The translations under genes and the position numbers were made by a program. A DNA stretch of 6,747 nt from DAOTUL01 sp034437435 (GTDB lineage: Bacteria > Chloroflexota > Anaerolineae > Aggregatilineales > Phototrophicaceae): contig CAYQJO010000227.1 in the NCBI GenBank assembly GCA_964417785.1, positions 1-6,747 on the forward strand, in the 5' to 3' direction. Position 1 is the first letter of the stretch; each line of letters opens with the position of its first letter. The notes under the pieces were generated by a model, which was not told the DNA's origin, did not search any database, and saw only the letters and a list, made by a program, of their open reading frames with translations. This document shows, piece by piece, positions 1 to 5,380 of this stretch.

Positions 1-187
1 TACATGGGCCAGGAAGGGGCGATTGTACCGGATAACACTAACGCGGTTATGGTGTCGATTGGTGCATACAGGCGGCGACTTTCGGCAGGGCGGCTTCCAG
101 GGGGTGATTTTCTCGCCTTCTCCGACGTTTGACCTCACCCCCTGACCATCCCGCCGCTTCAAATCGAAATGTGGCTCAATTAATGTT

Positions 188-419
188 TTGAACCGCTGAG
201 ACGCCAAGAATTTGGTATCTATTCACCTTACCATATGTCATTCTGGTGTTTGTTGCCAGCGGACGCCCGGTTGGGCGTCCCTACGGCGGTTGGCGTCACG
301 GCAGGACGGCCCGCGGGCCGTCCCCGGCGGTCATCTTGTAGGGACGCGCAAAGGCGCGTCCGAAAATGTCACGGATACGTGACTCTTTTATTGCAATCTT
401 TGTGTTCTCTGCGGTTCAA
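188..419. repeat. Imperfect inverted ends around the left repeat block
   Basis: TTGAACCGC at 188-196 is exactly complementary to GCGGTTCAA at 411-419. The match continues inward with GAGA and an A-rich AAGA/AAAG stretch, so about 19 of 25 positions pair between 188-212 and 395-419. The 165-bp repeat copy lies between them. The arrangement resembles the terminal inverted repeats of a small non-autonomous element. However, the second repeat copy at 5381-5544 has no such ends, so the ends may simply be two copies of a separate short intergenic repeat in opposite orientation. No target-site duplication is evident. Confidence 0.4.
214..378 (+). repeat. Long interspersed repeat, copy 1 (three palindromes)
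   Basis: This 165-bp block is closely similar, in the same orientation, to 5381-5544. Both start GGTATCTATTC and end AATGTCACGGATAC. It carries three hairpins: 261-280 (GGACGCCC / GGGCGTCC, loop GGTT), 304-323 (a perfect 20-bp palindrome beginning GGACGGCCCG) and 342-361 (GGACGCGC / GCGCGTCC, loop AAAG). Differences between the copies concentrate around the second and third hairpins. The block encodes nothing recognisable, and open frames across it are by-products of its high GC content. Confidence 0.85.
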
Positions 420-484
420 TTAAATGGTGGTGCGGCAGGATTGACCTCACCCAAATGGCCCGCGTGCCATCCCGCCGAGTGTAT

Positions 485-2191
485 TTAATGCCCGGCGGAC
501 GACAGCCGCTTGAACGCCGCCGCCACCGCATCGAAGGCCAGCTTGGGCCGCCGGTATTCATCCACCACGCCCTTGTTGTTGAACCCACGCGGACGGTGCA
601 GCAGTTGCTCGACCTTATCCGAGGCGCGGATGTCGCAGTACTGCCAGATCGCCAGACCGGCGGCGCGGTCACGCTGCACAAACAGATGGTCGATCACGAT
701 TTCGAGCAGCTTCACCTGATACCCTTCCGACCAGCGGGCCTGGTTGCGGTCGTGCCAGCCGGGGACCGCGCCCGCACCGATCTCGGCGATAATCAGCGGC
801 TTATCCGCCTGACCGCCCTCGCCGTCCAGGTGCGCCACCAGACCGTCCAGGATCGGCGCGATGTCGTCCAGTTCGCCGCCGTACCAGCCGGGATACAGAT
901 TCACCGATACGATGTCGGCCAGATTCAAGCACTCGCTGTCATAGGGGTGATTGCTGGCGAAGGTGATCGGGCGCGTCGGGTCCAGCTTGCGCAGATGGTT
1001 GATGAAGTTCTTGTAGGCCGGTACGCTCTTGGGATCGTTGTCCGTACCCTCGTTGAGCAGCCCCCACATAATCACCGAGGGATGGTTGGCGCTGTCCCCG
1101 ACCATCTCGGCCATGACCGTGCGCATATCGCTGCGGAACTGCTCTTTCTTAAGCTGGTCGGGCGTGTTCTGCCAGCCGGTCGCCTCCACCCACACCATGA
1201 AGCCCATCTCGTCGCATAGATCGAGAAAGCGCGGGTCCTGCGGGTAATGCGATCCGCGCACAAAATTGCAGCCCATCGCCTTCAGCAGGTCCAGGTCGGT
1301 GCGCATGACCGCTGTCGGCGTGCTGAAGCCAGTGTCCGGGTGCATCTCATGGCGGTTGAATCCCAGCAGCCGCTGCGCTTGGCCGTTGATGAGAATCTCG
1401 CGCCCGCGCACTTCCACCTGCCGGATGCCGAAGCGCTCGATCTGGTCATCGTTCCCCAGGCGCACTTCGATCCGGTGCAGATTGGGCGCGTCAGGACTCC
1501 ACAACGCCGCGCCGGGGAGTTCGATGGTCCGTACCAGCGCCCCGGCCAGATCGGTCAACTCGACCGTCTCCTCGACCACCGGATTGCCATCGACATGGAT
1601 GCTCAGCGGCACCATGCCCACCCGCGTATTCGAATCGTAGCGCAGGTCCACGCTGATCCGGCGGCTCTCATAATCGTCGGTGATGACACGCAGCGACTCG
1701 ATCCATATCTGGCCCAGGCGGTGCAGTTCCACGCCCCGGATGATGCCGCCGTGATGATACCAGTCGTAGTAATCCAGGTGCAGCGCGGCCTGTTTGGGGT
1801 TGATGCGGTTATCCACCAGCAGCACCAGATCGTAATCGCCGGGCGGCAGCGTGGCGGCCCGCGACTGGAAGCGGGTGAAGCCGTTGCGATGGTCGCGGAT
1901 GAGCATACCGTTGAGCAGCACCCGGCACCAGTGATTGACCGCGCCAAACACCATCCGGTAGGTGTCGCCCTCGCGGATGTTGATCTGCGTGCGGTAGGCG
2001 GCCAACCCACGCTGGCCGGCATAACGCGGCACCACATCGAAGCAGCCCGGCACCATCATGCGGTCATCGTAGATCAGACTGCGCACGTCGCGCACATCGT
2101 TCGCCATCGTGTTATCAAGATAATTGAAGTCCCAGGTGCCGTCCAGCGAAATCACCTGCCGCCGGATGTGTTCACGAAAATTGCGTATCAT
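485..2191 (-). CDS. uidA: Beta-glucuronidase, glycoside hydrolase family 2
   Basis: The protein has 568 residues and no signal peptide, so it is probably a cytoplasmic retaining beta-glucuronidase that frees glucuronate from glucuronide conjugates or oligosaccharides. A sugar-binding beta-sandwich covers about 1-165, with DGTWDF near residue 17 typical of GH2. An immunoglobulin-like domain follows to about 258, then a TIM barrel. The barrel shows HEMHPDTG (281-288), RGSHYPQDP (312-320), the acid/base Glu381 in WGLLNEG and the probable nucleophile Glu470 in IIAEIGAG. Asn538-x-Lys540 in FNNKG matches the N-x-K motif that contacts the substrate carboxylate in E. coli GUS, which supports glucuronidase over galactosidase. 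The C-terminal YRRPKLAF also matches GUS. Length is close to the family norm (about 570-605). The ATG has AAGGAG 5 bases upstream. It lies 17 bases after the ZIP gene, so co-transcription is likely. Substrate is inferred, and another GH2 specificity is possible. Confidence 0.88.
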   Translation of the reverse strand: MIRNFREHIRRQVISLDGTWDFNYLDNTMANDVRDVRSLIYDDRMMVPGCFDVVPRYAGQRGLAAYRTQINIREGDTYRMVFGAVNHWCRVLLNGMLIRDHRNGFTRFQSRAATLPPGDYDLVLLVDNRINPKQAALHLDYYDWYHHGGIIRGVELHRLGQIWIESLRVITDDYESRRISVDLRYDSNTRVGMVPLSIHVDGNPVVEETVELTDLAGALVRTIELPGAALWSPDAPNLHRIEVRLGNDDQIERFGIRQVEVRGREILINGQAQRLLGFNRHEMHPDTGFSTPTAVMRTDLDLLKAMGCNFVRGSHYPQDPRFLDLCDEMGFMVWVEATGWQNTPDQLKKEQFRSDMRTVMAEMVGDSANHPSVIMWGLLNEGTDNDPKSVPAYKNFINHLRKLDPTRPITFASNHPYDSECLNLADIVSVNLYPGWYGGELDDIAPILDGLVAHLDGEGGQADKPLIIAEIGAGAVPGWHDRNQARWSEGYQVKLLEIVIDHLFVQRDRAAGLAIWQYCDIRASDKVEQLLHRPRGFNNKGVVDEYRRPKLAFDAVAAAFKRLSSAGH

Positions 2192-2208
2192 GGTCTCTCC
2201 TTATTCTT

Positions 2209-3027
2209 TTATCCCAGGGCCACATCCAGGGTCATCATGACCGCAAAACCGATCATCACGCCGAATGTCGCCAGATCGACATTGCCGTTGCGTTGTGCTT
2301 CCGGGATGACATCTTCAGCCACGACGAAAATCATCGCCCCGGCGGCGAAGGCCAGCGCATAGGGCAGCAGCGGCTCCACCAGAATCACCGCCAGCGCACC
2401 GAGTACACCGGCAGCCGGTTCCACCATACCGGAAAGCTGGCCGTAGAAAAAGCACCGGTTGCGCGTCAGGCCCTCGCGCCGCAGCGGCATCGACACCGAA
2501 ATCCCCTCCGGGAAGTTCTGCAAGCCGATCCCCAGTGCCAGCGCCACCGCACCTTCAAATGTAGCACCGTTGCTGATCGACGCCCCCACCGCGCCGAAGC
2601 TCACGCCGACCGCCAGCCCTTCGGGGATGTTGTGCAGGGTGATGGCCGTCACCAGCAGGATCGAACGCCGCCAGGTGGTCGGCACGCCTTCGGCATCCCG
2701 CCGCTCGGCTCCGACGTGCAGATGCGGCAGCACCCGGTCGATTCCGCGCAGGACGGCTCCGCCCGCCAGGAATCCGATCACCGCCGGGATGTACGGCGGC
2801 ACACCCTGCTTCTCGGCGATTTCGATTCCCGGTGCCAGCAGCGACCAGAAGCTGGCCGCCACCATCACGCCAGCGGCAAACCCCAGAATCCAGTCCAGAA
2901 AGCGCTGGCTGAACTCGCGGGTCAGATACACAGTGGCCGCACCGAGCGCGGTCACACCCCAGGTAAACAGGGTCGCCAGCAGCGCCTGCACCACCGGCGA
3001 CAGATCACGAACGGTATCGATCAGCAA
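2209..3027 (-). CDS. ZIP-family divalent metal transporter (GufA/ZupT-like)
   Basis: A 272-residue inner-membrane protein of the ZIP family, expected to take up Zn2+ or other divalent metals (Fe, Mn). It is nearly all hydrophobic, with about eight predicted helices. The two metal-site helices are visible: HNIPEG at 132-137 and QNFPEG at 170-175. Glu203 (MVEPAAG) and the acidic VAEDVIPEA at 236-244 add further likely metal ligands. The Q in the second motif matches the Gln/Asp-type site of the GufA branch, but the usual Asp beside it is Asn171 here, which may alter the second metal position. The loop around PHLHVGAERRD (101-111) is the short His-bearing cytoplasmic loop. Translation starts at TTG (3025-3027), preceded by GAGGTGAGG a few bases upstream. 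This start gives the full first helix (ATLFTWGVTALGAA), so it is preferred. It is the first gene of a probable two-gene unit with the beta-glucuronidase. I see no clear promoter or Zur-like operator upstream. Confidence 0.9.
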   Translation of the reverse strand: MLIDTVRDLSPVVQALLATLFTWGVTALGAATVYLTREFSQRFLDWILGFAAGVMVAASFWSLLAPGIEIAEKQGVPPYIPAVIGFLAGGAVLRGIDRVLPHLHVGAERRDAEGVPTTWRRSILLVTAITLHNIPEGLAVGVSFGAVGASISNGATFEGAVALALGIGLQNFPEGISVSMPLRREGLTRNRCFFYGQLSGMVEPAAGVLGALAVILVEPLLPYALAFAAGAMIFVVAEDVIPEAQRNGNVDLATFGVMIGFAVMMTLDVALG

Positions 3028-3094
3028 AAGTCCTCACCTCACTGGCAGACGCGCCCTTGCTACGCCATTCAAGGCGTTTCCAAGTTCTCACGGC

Positions 3095-3114
3095 GGACGC
3101 GAAAAATCGCGTCC
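3095..3114. repeat. Palindromic hairpin (GGACGCGA type)
   Basis: GGACGCGA at 3095-3102 pairs perfectly with TCGCGTCC at 3107-3114 around an AAAA loop and is followed by CTAC. It is the same module as 5508-5527 in the long repeat, but in the opposite orientation (TTTT loop there). It lies 68 bases upstream of the ZIP start codon. Confidence 0.8.
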
Positions 3115-3187
3115 CTACGAAAACGTGGGTAGTGCCGTCCGCAGAAATGTAGAACACCGGGCTATGTATTTTTCTGGAAAAGCCCAA

Positions 3188-3361
3188 GAGCGGGACGGCA
3201 CATAGGCCGTCCCCTACACACAACCAACATCGTAGGGACAGGCCCGTGTGCCTGTCCACCACCGTAGGGACAGGCCCGTGTCCGCCTGAGCGGGACGGCA
3301 CATAGGCCGTCCCCTACACACAACCAACCACCGTAGGGACAGGCCCGTGTGCCTGTCCGCC
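3188..3361. repeat. 100-bp tandem repeat made of two palindrome types
   Basis: GAGCGGGACGGCAC begins at 3188 and again exactly 100 bases later at 3288. Each unit holds a GGGACGGC/GCCGTCCC hairpin (3192-3213, 3292-3313), a CTACACACAACCAAC linker, and a GGACAGGC/GCCTGTCC hairpin (3236-3257, 3337-3358). Between them, a third copy of the GTAGGGACAGGCCCGTGT hairpin starts at 3264 but lacks six bases of its 3' arm, so it can no longer close. The second unit ends at the window's return to non-repeat sequence near 3361. It sits immediately upstream of the peroxiredoxin-like promoter region and is a variable-copy candidate. Confidence 0.85.
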
Positions 3362-3435
3362 TGTTTTTGAAACGATTGCCCTGCCAAAGTGTATCACACG
3401 ATTTGACAATCTGCGTAGAAATCACCGAACCCACC

Positions 3436-3464
3436 CCGACAATTGCCGGTCAATGCGGTATAAT
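3436..3464 (+). promoter_or_regulatory. Sigma-70-type promoter of the peroxiredoxin-like gene
   Basis: A perfect TATAAT (3459-3464) lies 17 bases after CCGACA (3436-3441), which keeps the GACA part of the -35 consensus. Transcription would start near 3471, giving a leader of about 26 nt. AGGAA at 3484-3488 is the ribosome binding site, 8 bases before the ATG at 3497. This supports translation starting at 3497 rather than at the GTG downstream of the in-frame UGA. Confidence 0.65.
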
Positions 3465-3496
3465 GGGCGCTCGATGTATGGTTAGGAACTGAATCC

Positions 3497-4045
3497 ATGA
3501 CCCTTACCGCAGGTAATCCAGCGCCCGATTTTACGCTCCAATCCGCCAGAGGCGAGACCTTCACCCTGAGCGAGGCCGCCGGTCAGCATGTGCTGATCGT
3601 GTTCTTGCGCCATCTGGGTTGAATCCCCTGCCGCAAACATGTGGCGCAGTTGCGCCGCCAGAAAGATCAATTCGACGAACGCAATATCCGTATCGTGGTG
3701 GTGGCCTTCGTCACCGACGACCGCGCCTATGACTGGCTGGAACAGACCAAATCACCCTTCCCCTTCCTGCTCGATCCCGACCGGACGGTGTATGAGCGCT
3801 ACGGCCTGAAACGGTCGCTGCTGCGAAGTTGGAATCTGCCGACGTTGTGGTATTACGCGAAAGAACTGCTCTCCGGCAAACCCATCAAGCAGATTCAGGG
3901 CGACCCCAACCAGCTTGGCGGCGATTTTCTCGTCGGGCCGGACGGACGGCTCAAGCTGGTCTATCCCAGCGACGACCCGACCGACCGGCCCTCAATCGAG
4001 ATGCTGCTGGCGGCGGCTCACAACCCCGCTGCGATGGCGCGGTAA
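3497..4045 (+). CDS. Peroxiredoxin-like selenoprotein, UGA at codon 42 read as Sec
   Basis: A thioredoxin-fold AhpC/TSA-type (peroxiredoxin-like) protein of 182 residues if UGA at 3620-3622 is read through. The N-terminus (MTLTAGNPAPDFTL) is the classic peroxiredoxin start, followed by a strand HVLIVFLRHLG, then UGA at residue 42, IPC, and RKHVAQLRR. Homologues known to me have a C-x-x-C here (FLRHxGCxxCR), so UGA replaces the first, reactive Cys and Cys45 would be the resolving partner. The frame stays open for 140 codons after the UGA with the same codon use, including FVTDDRAYDWL, FPFLLDPD, QLGGDFLVGPDG and YPSDDPTDRP, which are typical of the family. The promoter and AGGAA site lie before the N-terminal part. 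A SECIS-like hairpin follows the UGA. Expected role: thiol-dependent peroxide reduction or disulfide exchange in the cytoplasm. Alternatives are a nonsense mutation or base error (one change from TGC/TGT). Calling from GTG 3641 would give a truncated protein without the active site. Confidence 0.85.
3641..3658 (+). promoter_or_regulatory. Candidate bacterial SECIS element
   Basis: GUGGCGC (3641-3647) pairs with GCGCCGC (3652-3658) through 7 bp, one of them a U-G wobble, closing a four-base AGUU loop (3648-3651). The loop begins 25 nt after the UGA, and G is its second base. Bacterial SECIS elements bind SelB through a short stem with G among the first two loop bases, about 16-37 nt after the UGA, so spacing, stem and loop all fit. 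A weaker alternative stem, GCCGC/GUGGC (3630-3634 with 3641-3645), would compete. The hairpin lies within the coding sequence, as usual in bacteria. Pairing was judged by eye, without energy calculation. Confidence 0.7.
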
Positions 4046-5163
4046 TTGTGTAAGCGCTGCTCGCTCAGAGCGCCGCGCTCGATGGCGTCGCGCACGGCGC
4101 AGTCCGGCTCATGATCGTGGGTGCAGTCAGCGAATTTGCACTGCGCGGCATGGATGGCGATGTCAGCATAGAAAGCATCCAACTCCGCCCGTGTGAGACC
4201 GTACAGCCCGAACTCGCGGATTCCCGGCGTGTCGATCACATAGCCGCCGTCGCCGAAAGACAGCATGGTCGCCTGGGTGGTGGTGTGGCGGCCCTGACCG
4301 CGATCCTCATTGACCTCACCCGTCCGCAGCGTGAAACCGGGCAGCGTCGCCGTCAGCAGCGATGACTTGCCCACACCGGATAACCCCGCCAGCACCGTGA
4401 TCTTGCCCATCATCCGGTCGCACAGCGCATCCACGCCCTGTCCGGTCTCGGCGCTGGTCAGCAGCACGGTGTAGTCTAGGTCGTGATACGGCTTGAGCGC
4501 GGCCTCGACCTCCGCCTGGTCCGCCGCCAGGTCGATCTTGTTGACGGCGATCAGCGGGGTAATGGCGTAGCGCTCGGCGGTGATGAGGTAGCGGTCGATC
4601 AACTCGGTCCAGATGGCCGGCTGCCGCCAGCTTGCCACGATCAGCACTTGATCCACATTGCTGACCAGCACCTGGCGCAGATGCCCGGCTCCTGGATCGG
4701 GCCGGGCGATTTCGTTGCGGCGCGGCAGCACCGACTCCACCACCCCATGACCGGGTTCGCCCGCTGTGACCGTCACATAATCGCCGACGGCGACCACATT
4801 GGTGTAGCTGCTGTCGTGCGCCGTCAGCGATCCGCGCAGGCTGCACAGGCGCACATCGTCGCCCATGCGCACGCGGCACAGACCGCTGCTGACCTCGATC
4901 ACCTGCCCATCGGCGGCGGTCTCCGGCCCGGCGGTTGGTGCGTCGTCAGATGGCTGCTGGATGTGTTCTTCTACCGCCCGGCGGCGGTCGTTCTCGTCCA
5001 CCGGCATGATGCGTTCGTCGTCGAGTGTGTCGCCAACATCGAGCCAGTCCCTCCGGCGCGGCGGGCGGGTGTCGCGGTTGCGTTTCTGGGTTTTGTTCGC
5101 CTTGCGCAGGCTCTGCTTGCGGCGTGTTTTACCGAAAAAGTCTTCTGGCGTGTTTTTAGCCAA
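4018..5163 (-). CDS. rsgA: Ribosome small-subunit-dependent GTPase RsgA
   Basis: RsgA (YjeQ) is a circularly permuted GTPase that binds the 30S subunit late in assembly and is stimulated by it. The 381-residue protein shows a basic N-terminal tail (KTRRKQSLRKANKTQKRNR, 12-30) and an acidic linker, an OB-fold at about 84-150, then the permuted motifs: G4 NKID (208-211), G5 SAET (237-240), P-loop GLSGVGKSS (260-268), G2 GRHTTT (291-296) and G3 DTPG (311-314). The C-terminal zinc site is C342-x4-C347-x-H349-x5-C355. All key residues are present. The start is TTG (5161-5163), with GGGAG 8 bases upstream. An in-frame TAA lies only seven codons upstream, and the next Met is deep in the linker, so TTG is well supported. 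TATATC on the minus strand (5191-5196) is a possible but unconvincing -10 box. The last 28 bases overlap the convergent peroxiredoxin-like gene. Confidence 0.97.
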   Translation of the reverse strand: MAKNTPEDFFGKTRRKQSLRKANKTQKRNRDTRPPRRRDWLDVGDTLDDERIMPVDENDRRRAVEEHIQQPSDDAPTAGPETAADGQVIEVSSGLCRVRMGDDVRLCSLRGSLTAHDSSYTNVVAVGDYVTVTAGEPGHGVVESVLPRRNEIARPDPGAGHLRQVLVSNVDQVLIVASWRQPAIWTELIDRYLITAERYAITPLIAVNKIDLAADQAEVEAALKPYHDLDYTVLLTSAETGQGVDALCDRMMGKITVLAGLSGVGKSSLLTATLPGFTLRTGEVNEDRGQGRHTTTQATMLSFGDGGYVIDTPGIREFGLYGLTRAELDAFYADIAIHAAQCKFADCTHDHEPDCAVRDAIERGALSEQRLHNYRAIAAGL

Positions 5164-5228
5164 CGGTGATTCTCCCGTTTATGGTGCATGGATATAAGAG
5201 GAACAGCCAACGCTGAACCAGCTTGAGA

Positions 5229-5301
5229 ATCAGTTGGATAACTCCACTGATCCACCGACGGTGGTCAGTGTACGCCTGATGCGACGCAGGCAGGCGTACA
5301 C
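5229..5301 (-). promoter_or_regulatory. Three overlapping hairpins upstream of rsgA
   Basis: In minus-strand order: hairpin A has an 11-bp perfect stem (GTGTACGCCTG at 5301-5291 with CAGGCGTACAC at 5278-5268). Hairpin B (5270-5245) pairs CACTGACCACC with GGTGG-A-TCAGTG, 11 bp with one bulged base and a GTC loop. Hairpin C (5251-5229) pairs ATCAGTGGA with TCCA-A-CTGAT, 9 bp with one bulge. A and B share three bases, and B and C share seven, so B competes with C. None is followed by a T tract, so none looks like an intrinsic terminator. This could be a leader switch for rsgA or decayed repeat material. The function is unknown. Confidence 0.5.
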
Positions 5302-5333
5302 ATGCGAACAAGCGCCATTACAATCTTTGCCAT
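5265..5333 (-). CDS. Possible 22-residue small ORF or leader peptide
   Basis: ATG at 5331-5333 is preceded by a perfect AGGAGG (5340-5345) at a 6-base spacing. The reading frame runs 22 codons, starting MAKIVMALVRM and continuing CTPACVASGVH, to TGA at 5265-5267. A Fur-like palindrome sits directly upstream of the Shine-Dalgarno sequence. The 3' half and the stop codon lie in hairpins A and B. I recognise no family. The peptide has a hydrophobic start and a C-x3-C pair. The strong initiation site is the only real evidence. It may be a leader peptide, the remnant of an iron-regulated gene cut short by repeat insertion, or chance. The frame continues past TGA, but that stretch shows no protein-like character. 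Confidence 0.35.
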   Translation of the reverse strand: MAKIVMALVRMCTPACVASGVH

Positions 5334-5346
5334 GTCACGCCTCCTG

Positions 5347-5359
5347 GATAATGATTATC
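5347..5359. promoter_or_regulatory. Fur-box-like 6-1-6 palindrome
   Basis: GATAAT-G-ATTATC is a perfect inverted repeat of six bases either side of one, identical to the facing half-sites of the established Fur box (built from GATAAT units). It lies one base upstream of AGGAGG of the small minus-strand ORF and downstream of a possible TATACT -10 box. A bound repressor there would block that transcript. It is about 230 bases beyond the 3' end of the iron-type permease, not in front of it. No fur gene is in the window. Confidence 0.5.
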
Positions 5360-5380
5360 GAACGAGAAGGAGTATAACAC

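Larger units (their letters stand above)
1..484. other. Intergenic region downstream of the GH2 gene, repeat-bearing
   Basis: I see no convincing gene here. It contains the 165-bp repeat at 214-378 and a pair of imperfect inverted sequences around it (188-212 and 395-419). The first 132 bases are open in frame 1 on the plus strand, ending in TGA at 130-132. That could be the tail of a gene entering from the left, but its third-position GC is only about 58%, clearly lower than in the real genes nearby, so I do not call it. On the minus strand, TACAAT at 22-27 could be a -10 box reading out of the window to the left, but no good -35 accompanies it. The segment TTGACCTCACCC ... CCATCCCGCCG occurs twice (129-156 and 441-477) and looks like another degenerate intergenic repeat. 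No terminator with a T tract is visible after the GH2 stop codon. Confidence 0.6.
3028..3496. other. Divergent intergenic region: palindrome cluster and promoter
   Basis: This region separates the TTG start of the ZIP gene (minus) from the ATG of the peroxiredoxin-like gene (plus). From left to right it holds a small hairpin (ACGCC 3062-3066 with GGCGT 3073-3077), the palindrome 3095-3114, an unremarkable stretch 3115-3187, a 100-bp tandem repeat (3188-3361), about 70 AT-richer bases, and a plus-strand promoter at 3436-3464. TTGACA occurs at 3403-3408, but no -10 box lies at the right distance. Open frames on the minus strand across 3005-3434 are translations of the repeats and show no protein-like features. 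Confidence 0.7.

Noticed and set aside
1..132. Open frame 1 ending in TGA at 130-132, possible C-terminus of a gene entering from the left
   Set aside because: Only 43 codons, third-position GC lower than the real genes, frame 2 is equally open, and no recognisable protein motif.
3188..3361. CRISPR array
   Set aside because: Only two 100-bp units, internally palindromic, with no unique spacers between short constant repeats and no cas genes.
3403..3408. TTGACA as -35 box
   Set aside because: No -10-like hexamer lies 16-18 bases downstream. The TATAAT at 3459 is 50 bases away and has its own -35 candidate.
3005..3434. Two minus-strand open frames with repeated RTRACPYGG-like peptides
   Set aside because: They are translations of the palindromic and tandem repeats. 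Neither has a sound start site or any domain.
3620..3622. UGA reassigned to Trp or Gly as a general code change
   Set aside because: rsgA ends with TGA at its normal length, and the position corresponds to a conserved Cys rather than Trp or Gly.
3641..4045. Stand-alone 134-residue gene starting at GTG 3641
   Set aside because: It lacks the first strand and active site of the fold and has no ribosome binding site. The promoter, AGGAA and N-terminal peroxiredoxin sequence all lie upstream at 3436-3622.
4310..4321. Third copy of TTGACCTCACCC, matching the intergenic ones at 129-140 and 441-452
   Set aside because: Here it encodes the conserved TGEVN region of RsgA, so the match is most likely coincidence.
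4971..5333. Second selenoprotein by reading the small ORF through its TGA (5265-5267) into the rsgA region
   Set aside because: The TGA sits inside a stem with its loop only a few bases away, and the continuing frame is the out-of-frame shadow of rsgA without protein character.
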